A stretch of DNA of 64,000 nt. Source: Chrysoperla carnea (lineage: Eukaryota; Arthropoda; Insecta; Neuroptera; Chrysopidae). The notes below the pieces were generated by a model that saw only the letters and a list, made by a program, of their open reading frames with translations, had not been told where the DNA came from and did no database searches. Position numbers and translations under genes: made by a program. Of the stretch, positions 59,009 to 64,000 are shown one piece after another; positions within the stretch are counted from its first letter, which is position 1, and every line of letters begins with the position of its first letter. The stretch lies in contig NC_058338.1 in the NCBI RefSeq assembly GCF_905475395.1, positions 2,171,001 to 2,235,000 of the forward strand. Direction: 5' to 3'.

Positions 59009-59080
59009 ATAGGGTAGTTGATTGAAATTAGAAATACTCTTAAGTTAAATAGCACGGATTCGAATCCCGAGTATTTAAAT
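59009..59080 (+). repeat. tRNA-like (SINE-head) fragment after CYP307
   Basis: GGGTAGTTGATTGAAATTAG resembles an A box and GGATTCGAATCCCGAG at about 59056 a B box; a run of A follows near 59097. It cannot fold into a full cloverleaf by eye. Confidence 0.3.
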
Positions 59081-59153
59081 TTTGAAGTTCTTCAACAAAA
59101 AAAAAAAAAAAAATTATATCGGTTATATATTTCTAAGAATCTTTTCCTGGCAA

Positions 59154-59159
59154 AATAAA
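59154..59159 (+). promoter_or_regulatory. Candidate poly(A) signal for CYP307
   Basis: AATAAA about 185 bases after the stop codon. Other candidates exist in this AT-rich tract. Confidence 0.3.
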
Positions 59160-59589
59160 TGCTTAATTCTTACCCTTATTCGAATTAGAAAATTTTAAAC
59201 AACTACCCTATTCGACTTAAAATATTTAAAAAAAACTGATAATAGTACCTAAAAATTAAATATTTTTTATATGCAATCCATTTTAATAATTTAAAAAAAA
59301 AAAATATTTAAAAAAATTATTAAAATATTTTAAAAATAATAATAAATTTTATTATAATTTTTTCGAAATTTTTTAATAATTTTTATCACTCTCAAAAACA
59401 AAAAAAATTATTAAAATGGATATTTAAAAATAAAAAAATATAATTTGTTGATATTCAATTTAAAAAAATAATATGTACCTATATTTTTCGTTAACGATTA
59501 CGTTTTTTTTCTCTTTTAAAAAATATTTGTTCGTATACGTCAGACGCTGGAAGCGGTTTCTGAGAATATTGAAAATTTTATTTGAAATC

Positions 59590-59860
59590 ATTTCCTATTA
59601 GCCCAGAGAAATGAGAACCTTTACAGAACCTTTTTTGAGTAAAATTAGCCCACAAAAAAATTTTACAAAAGTTAAAACTGCGATAAACTTAATAGTTTAC
59701 GAGATATTTGAAAAAAAATTTATTTTCGCGACCTTTGTCCGTGAATATTTTTTTGCAATGAACTTTTCTTAGGTTTTCTTAGGTGAAAAACCTTCACTTG
59801 GATTTTTTAAGCAGAAAATCTTTATTTTCCTGGGCTACTATGTTTTAGTGTAAAATCGAT
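59590..59860 (-). repeat. Dispersed repeat TATACAGGGTGT family, copy 3
   Basis: ACTTAATAGTTTACGAGATA and CAGAAAATCTTTATTTTCCT match the right part of 25.11-25.64 kb. Whether the orientations agree was judged only from these pieces. Confidence 0.45.
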
Positions 59861-61390
59861 TTTCAATGATTTTCCGATACATTAGCTTGATCAGTTTTCC
59901 ACATTTAAGTGCGTTTTTTTTTATTGGTTTGTGGAAATCTAATCAAGCTAATAAGCTTTAAAAAAACTTAAGAAATTACTTAAATCTCGTGTTAAACTTT
60001 CAATATCTTCAGAATCTTTGTCAGCGTCTGCATTAATTAGTGTGGCATTTTTTTTTAATTAAAAATAGTATGAATAAATGTCGCGCCCCCCGTTATTTAA
60101 AACTCATAATTATATTATATATAAAACGTTAAAAAATATTTATTTTATTTAGTTTTTAATTGAAAATAAAAAATTTAATATTTATTCGTTTTGCAATAAA
60201 AAAAAAATCGGTACTAAAACTATAAAAAAATGACGATTTATTTTATAACGATATTCCTCCCAAAAAAAATATTATTATACATCCTACAGGAATGAGCCAT
60301 TTTAATCCACACACTTAAATATCTCGTAAAAAATGTCAGAACATGATCTATTCTGCAATCTTTCGTTTAAGTTCTTTTTTGATTGCTTAACTACAAAACG
60401 AGATATTTAGATTGTATAGATTAAAATGGCACACTCTGTACATCGTACGTTATTCGTAAACTGTACGGGAAATGTACGACTTGAAATGTAATTTTTACGT
60501 GTAACAATATTTTTAATGTATTAAGAAAACCCCCGAATTCATCTAAATTATTTTAAAAAGCTACATTCGCATAATTATGATTGCAAATTTTTAATTATGC
60601 TTTTCTTTGGAGAAAGTCGAAAACATCTTATACGCATTTTGGTCACAATTATTCGACTATGTTACGTAGCTAAAAAAAATTGCTAAATAAACTTAAAGCT
60701 TTTAAATTTAGCACAATATTTATAAATGTGTAACGATTGAATTATGAGTCTTTTCCTAATTTTTAAATAAAAATCTAAAAATTTACTGAAGAAGGCACAA
60801 TTAAAGTAACAAAACGTTCAAATAATTAACATCATCAGTTTATTAATTTTTTAAATTAATATTTGAAAAATATTCAAAAAGACTCGTAATATTATTTGCA
60901 AATTTTTCGAAATAAAATATATATAAATTTTTATAAAAAAAAAATACAGTGTTTAAGCAATTCTACTTTGCTGTGATTTAAGACTCGAAATAATTAATTA
61001 AAAATATAAAAAAAAAAAAATGAAATTTTTTTTATAAATAAAAAATGAAAATAAATATTTTAGTTCAATCCTAGTCAGAATAATATTCTACTAATTTGTA
61101 TAGTTCTTCCTTTTTTTTAAAAAAAATAAAATAAAATAATTAAAAAATAAAATATAAAAAATCAAATAAGGTTTATATTTACAGTGAATAACCACTCTGT
61201 ATTTAAATAAAACAATATTATTATTATATGTATAAAAAAAAATATGTTATTTATTAAATAATTTGTATTTAATTCAAATTTTTTACGTTAGTTATTAAAC
61301 AATTTATATATGAAAAATTAACGTAAAAGAAAAATATTATAATAAAATAAAAAAAATTGCAAAAATAATTTCTCTTTGTTATTTATTTTT
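59861..61390. other. Very AT-rich gene-free DNA
   Basis: Long A and T runs, no exon, no structured repeat that I can support. Confidence 0.4.
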
Positions 61391-61396
61391 ACTATA

Positions 61397-61475
61397 TTAG
61401 CTTAGTTGGTTAAGGCGTAATCAATTCCGTACGCGGTATGCTTAGGGTAGCGGGTTCGATTCCCGTCGTCGCAAC
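61397..61475 (+). repeat. tRNA-derived element (SINE head or tRNA pseudogene)
   Basis: It has a perfect A box TAGCTTAGTTGG at about 61397 and a perfect B box GGTTCGATTCC at about 61451, with a T stem GCGGG/CCCGT. The 3' side CGTCGCA has no matching 5' acceptor strand (TACTATA), and the D arm has an extra G, so a working tRNA is unlikely. Confidence 0.5.
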
Positions 61476-61504
61476 AAAAATTAATTTAATTAATAGTTGT
61501 AACG

Positions 61505-61735
61505 AGTTGATGTTGTGCATGGTATATGCATGAAGGAGGTGCACTCAGTCTCTGAAATTAAGGAGCTTATAAATGAAATTATCAGCGGAAAGATGGTAAA
61601 GCATATATATGGTATCACAAAGGTTCTCTATAGCCTAAGTGTGTCCTTCGTGGACAGCCAATATAACCTAACCTTTTTATTTTTATAAATTTTAATGTAT
61701 TAAACGTTTGACTCAACCCAACCCAACCCAACCTG
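61505..61735 (+). mobile_element. LINE 3' end fragment with (AACCC)n
   Basis: GGTATCACAAAGGTTCTCTA followed by TAGCCTAAGTGTGTCC matches the last bases of the LINE at 12.53-12.58 kb. A short AACCC repeat follows near 61713-61732. The part upstream is too decayed to translate. Confidence 0.45.
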
Positions 61736-62469
61736 AAAATTTGTAGGTAGCTTGATTGATTTCATACGAAACTCATTCGATAGCTAAAATTTTGAATTCA
61801 GTAGAATTTTACTTTTTTAAAGCAAGTGAGTGCTTTGAATCATTTTTATGAATCTCTAGAGGGTGCCAACTGCCCCTACCAGCCCCCCTTTTCGACGCCC
61901 TTGACCATATAAGTAATATAATTTGGTAAGTATTCATTAATTTTATTAGGTATTACAGAAAGGAGAGTAAAAAAACCTTTCTTTTTACGAAACGAATAAA
62001 AAAACTGAATTGGTTTTAAGAAACGGAAGAAGGTAAAATAAAATCACTTAACTTTTCTCTCAATCATTTGTTGGATCCAGGATTAAAATTAATAGGTAAA
62101 AAGTATCACTATATTAAAATGAAAAATTGCATTTTGATACGGAATTCTAAAATTAAACTCTCACAAAATAAAGCAAAAGTTTTGTGGATGGCGATAATGT
62201 GAGAAAATAAAATAAAATAAGTTTTGCTTTCTATAAAAAGATTAAAAATATAATCAACCATAAACGCTACACCTGTTTTCGATTAACCAAGTTTTTATTA
62301 TCGATTTCAATCATATCGATCGATCGATCGATAATGAAATTCTTTTGTGATAAAGATAATAAAAAAAGAATAATAATAAAATTAATGGACCGGTCCTGCA
62401 GTTAATCTAACCAAAAGTAATACCAATACTAGTTCAAATAATTTTTTAAGGTGGTTTATCTTCTTCAGG

Positions 62470-63052
62470 GCTTAACCATGGCTCCCACTCAAAAAAAGCT
62501 TGCGAAGATGCCATACCAAGAAGGTCTTAACAGATTAGGAGATAATCTGAAAAACCAACAATTAAAGGCATGGACCAGCTACGAAGGAGGGCGAATCGCC
62601 AAAAGCCTGTTGGGTGAAGAAAACTCGCTCGGTAACAGAGCCGAGGAGATCTTGAAACTAAACAGAGCTGATATTAGAGTCATCGTAGAGTTACTCACAG
62701 GGCATGATAACTTGAACAAGTTCCAACATCAGATTGGAAAAAGACAATCTCCCGCGTGTGACAGATGCGGAGAAAATTCAGAAGAAACATCGATCCACTT
62801 TCTCTGTTACTGCCCGGCGCTCATACAGCAGCGAAGGAAATGGTTTGGTCTGGCCATAGTCGAACCAGAAGAAATTAGGAAACTCAGCGCTAGGCAGATT
62901 CTGAGTTTCAGTACATCAGTTGGTTATAATAGCCACTGAAAAGCGTAGCGGGGATAAAGTACAAGGGTCTATTTGGCTAGGTGCTCTGAACCATTGCTTC
63001 GAGGCGCGATGCTCGAGCATGGCCTGCTAACCTCCATACCCATACCCATATC
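62470..63052 (+). mobile_element. LINE C-terminus with CATACC-type tail (copy 4, uninterrupted frame)
   Basis: The frame runs open from about 62477 to the stop at 62937: MAPTQKKLAKMPYQEGLNRL, CDRCGENSEETSIHFLCYCP, RRKWFGLAIVEPEEIRKLSA. The 3' untranslated part (CACTGAAAAGCGTAGCGGGG to CTCGAGCATGGCC) leads to a CCATAC repeat ending near 63052. The element is 5'-truncated just before the Met, leaving no RNase H core or reverse transcriptase. Confidence 0.88.
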
Positions 63053-64000
63053 CCATTTCATTTCAATTATTAATAAGAAAACACAAGTATACGCTAGAAT
63101 TACCTTCATATTATTATTCCTTGGAGAAGTAAAATAAAAAACAACCCAAAATAAAACAGCACAACTGGATTTTGGATTTATTAATTATGATATGATATAT
63201 GAACAAAAGAAACCTGAATGCAGCCATAAGTAGGTACTAGGATAGAATTAATAAGAGTAAATTGAGATTTATTGACCCGTATATTCACTTACAGACTTTT
63301 AACGGTGTAATTTTTATTTTATTTTTATTATTTATTTTATTTATTACTTACTAGTCGCTATCCGTCTACTTCGCTGGACATTTCACACTTTATAAGAGAT
63401 ATACTAAAACCAAATGGCGAAGGCAAGTTTTTTGTTATAACTTTATGAATGTAGACAAAAAAATAGGAAAAACATTTTTCGATATCTGCCTTGGTTTTCG
63501 AAATAATTTAGACATTTTTTTAGATTTTGTCGATTATAACCCTAGAGAGGTAATTTTTAAGTACTTAGCAGTTTTTAAAGTAGACTAAAAGAACTCGCAT
63601 TTCGGTCAAACTTTTTCAAAGTTTGGAAAATTATAGTTTAAGTCATTCTAAAGAAAAGTTTACATGGTCTCAAGGCATGAAAATGACAGGATTTCATGTT
63701 ATAGCCAAATTAAAGTTGGAAAATATACTTATTGCAATATGAGACTAGAATGGTCTCTGTGGACCTAATAGTTTTCAAGTAAAGCTTTTAATCATTTTTT
63801 CGAACTTACTCGTTCGAAAGATAGCTCCATTTACCTCAGACGGGGTGTGCTAGTGTTGATCAGGATCAAAATTCATTCAGAACGAGAGAAAATTGCCAAA
63901 AATTGTGAAGTTCTAGAAATGATAAACTTTGAATGGCTTTATCTCGAAAATTATAAGGTTTATACGGATCTAGTCTCATATTATAGCAAAATCTGTATTT
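63053..64000. other. Gene-free DNA at the right edge
   Basis: A possible Helitron-like end piece (ACTAGTCGCTATCCGTCTAC, TTCGCTGGACATTTC) is near 63350-63385. The stretch 63425-63520 resembles the reverse of 47150-47245 (TTATGAATGTAGAC, TTTTCGATAT, GGTTTTCGAAAT). No exon seen. Confidence 0.35.

Noticed and set aside
61397-61475. Functional tRNA gene
   Set aside because: The 5' acceptor strand does not pair with the 3' strand and the D arm has an extra base.
1-64000. CRISPR array, bacterial operons, retrovirus-like or Polinton-like elements
   Set aside because: The repeats lack the regular short spacer layout of CRISPR, the genes are intron-bearing animal genes, and no gag, protease, integrase, capsid or envelope-like sequence was recognised.

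Overview
The window is an AT-rich piece of animal nuclear DNA, almost certainly from an insect. The main reasons are a Halloween-family cytochrome P450 of the CYP307 (spook) type, genes split by GT-AG introns of variable length, C2H2 zinc-finger genes, and a heavy load of insect-type LINE, Helitron, MITE and tRNA-headed SINE debris. I cannot name the species. No virus-like element was recognised.

Layout. 1-1.8 kb: tRNA-headed SINE copies and a palindromic satellite. 1.8-5.7 kb: two intronless C2H2 zinc-finger genes on the minus strand (10 and 14 fingers), separated by foldback elements. 5.95-6.3 kb: an RTE-like LINE tail. 7.56-13.25 kb: a six-exon minus-strand gene for an ARHGAP11A-like RhoGAP of about 857 aa, whose introns carry LINE and MITE fragments. 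14.6-16.9 kb: a four-exon minus-strand serpin (about 368 aa). 18.4-19.4 kb: a three-exon minus-strand low-molecular-weight protein tyrosine phosphatase (159 aa). 19.4-53.6 kb: a gene-poor tract built mostly of dispersed repeats: LINE tails ending in a CATACC-type repeat, Helitrons, several long inverted-repeat elements (one of 4.0 kb, one of 2.8 kb), a compound CCCACA/CCCAA microsatellite, and one orphan minus-strand exon at 26.1 kb. 53.6-59.0 kb: the plus-strand CYP307 gene (three exons, about 582 aa) with a TATA box upstream. 59-64 kb: AT-rich DNA with a tRNA-like element and an uninterrupted LINE C-terminus.

The host genes do not form an obvious pathway. The zinc-finger proteins are probable transcription regulators, the RhoGAP probably acts on RhoA in dividing cells, the serpin is a cytosolic-type protease inhibitor, the phosphatase acts on phosphotyrosine proteins, and CYP307 belongs to early ecdysteroid synthesis. 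I see no strong case for a new multi-gene system. The points most worth a second look are a hydrophilic insertion of about 62 residues in the CYP307 protein, a KEN box with clustered S/T-P sites in the RhoGAP tail, IKEE motifs at both ends of the first zinc-finger protein, the orphan exon lying between two MITE copies, and the long inverted repeats, one of which encloses a four-unit tandem array with TGACGTCA sites. All splice sites and coordinates were read by eye and have not been tested against transcripts.
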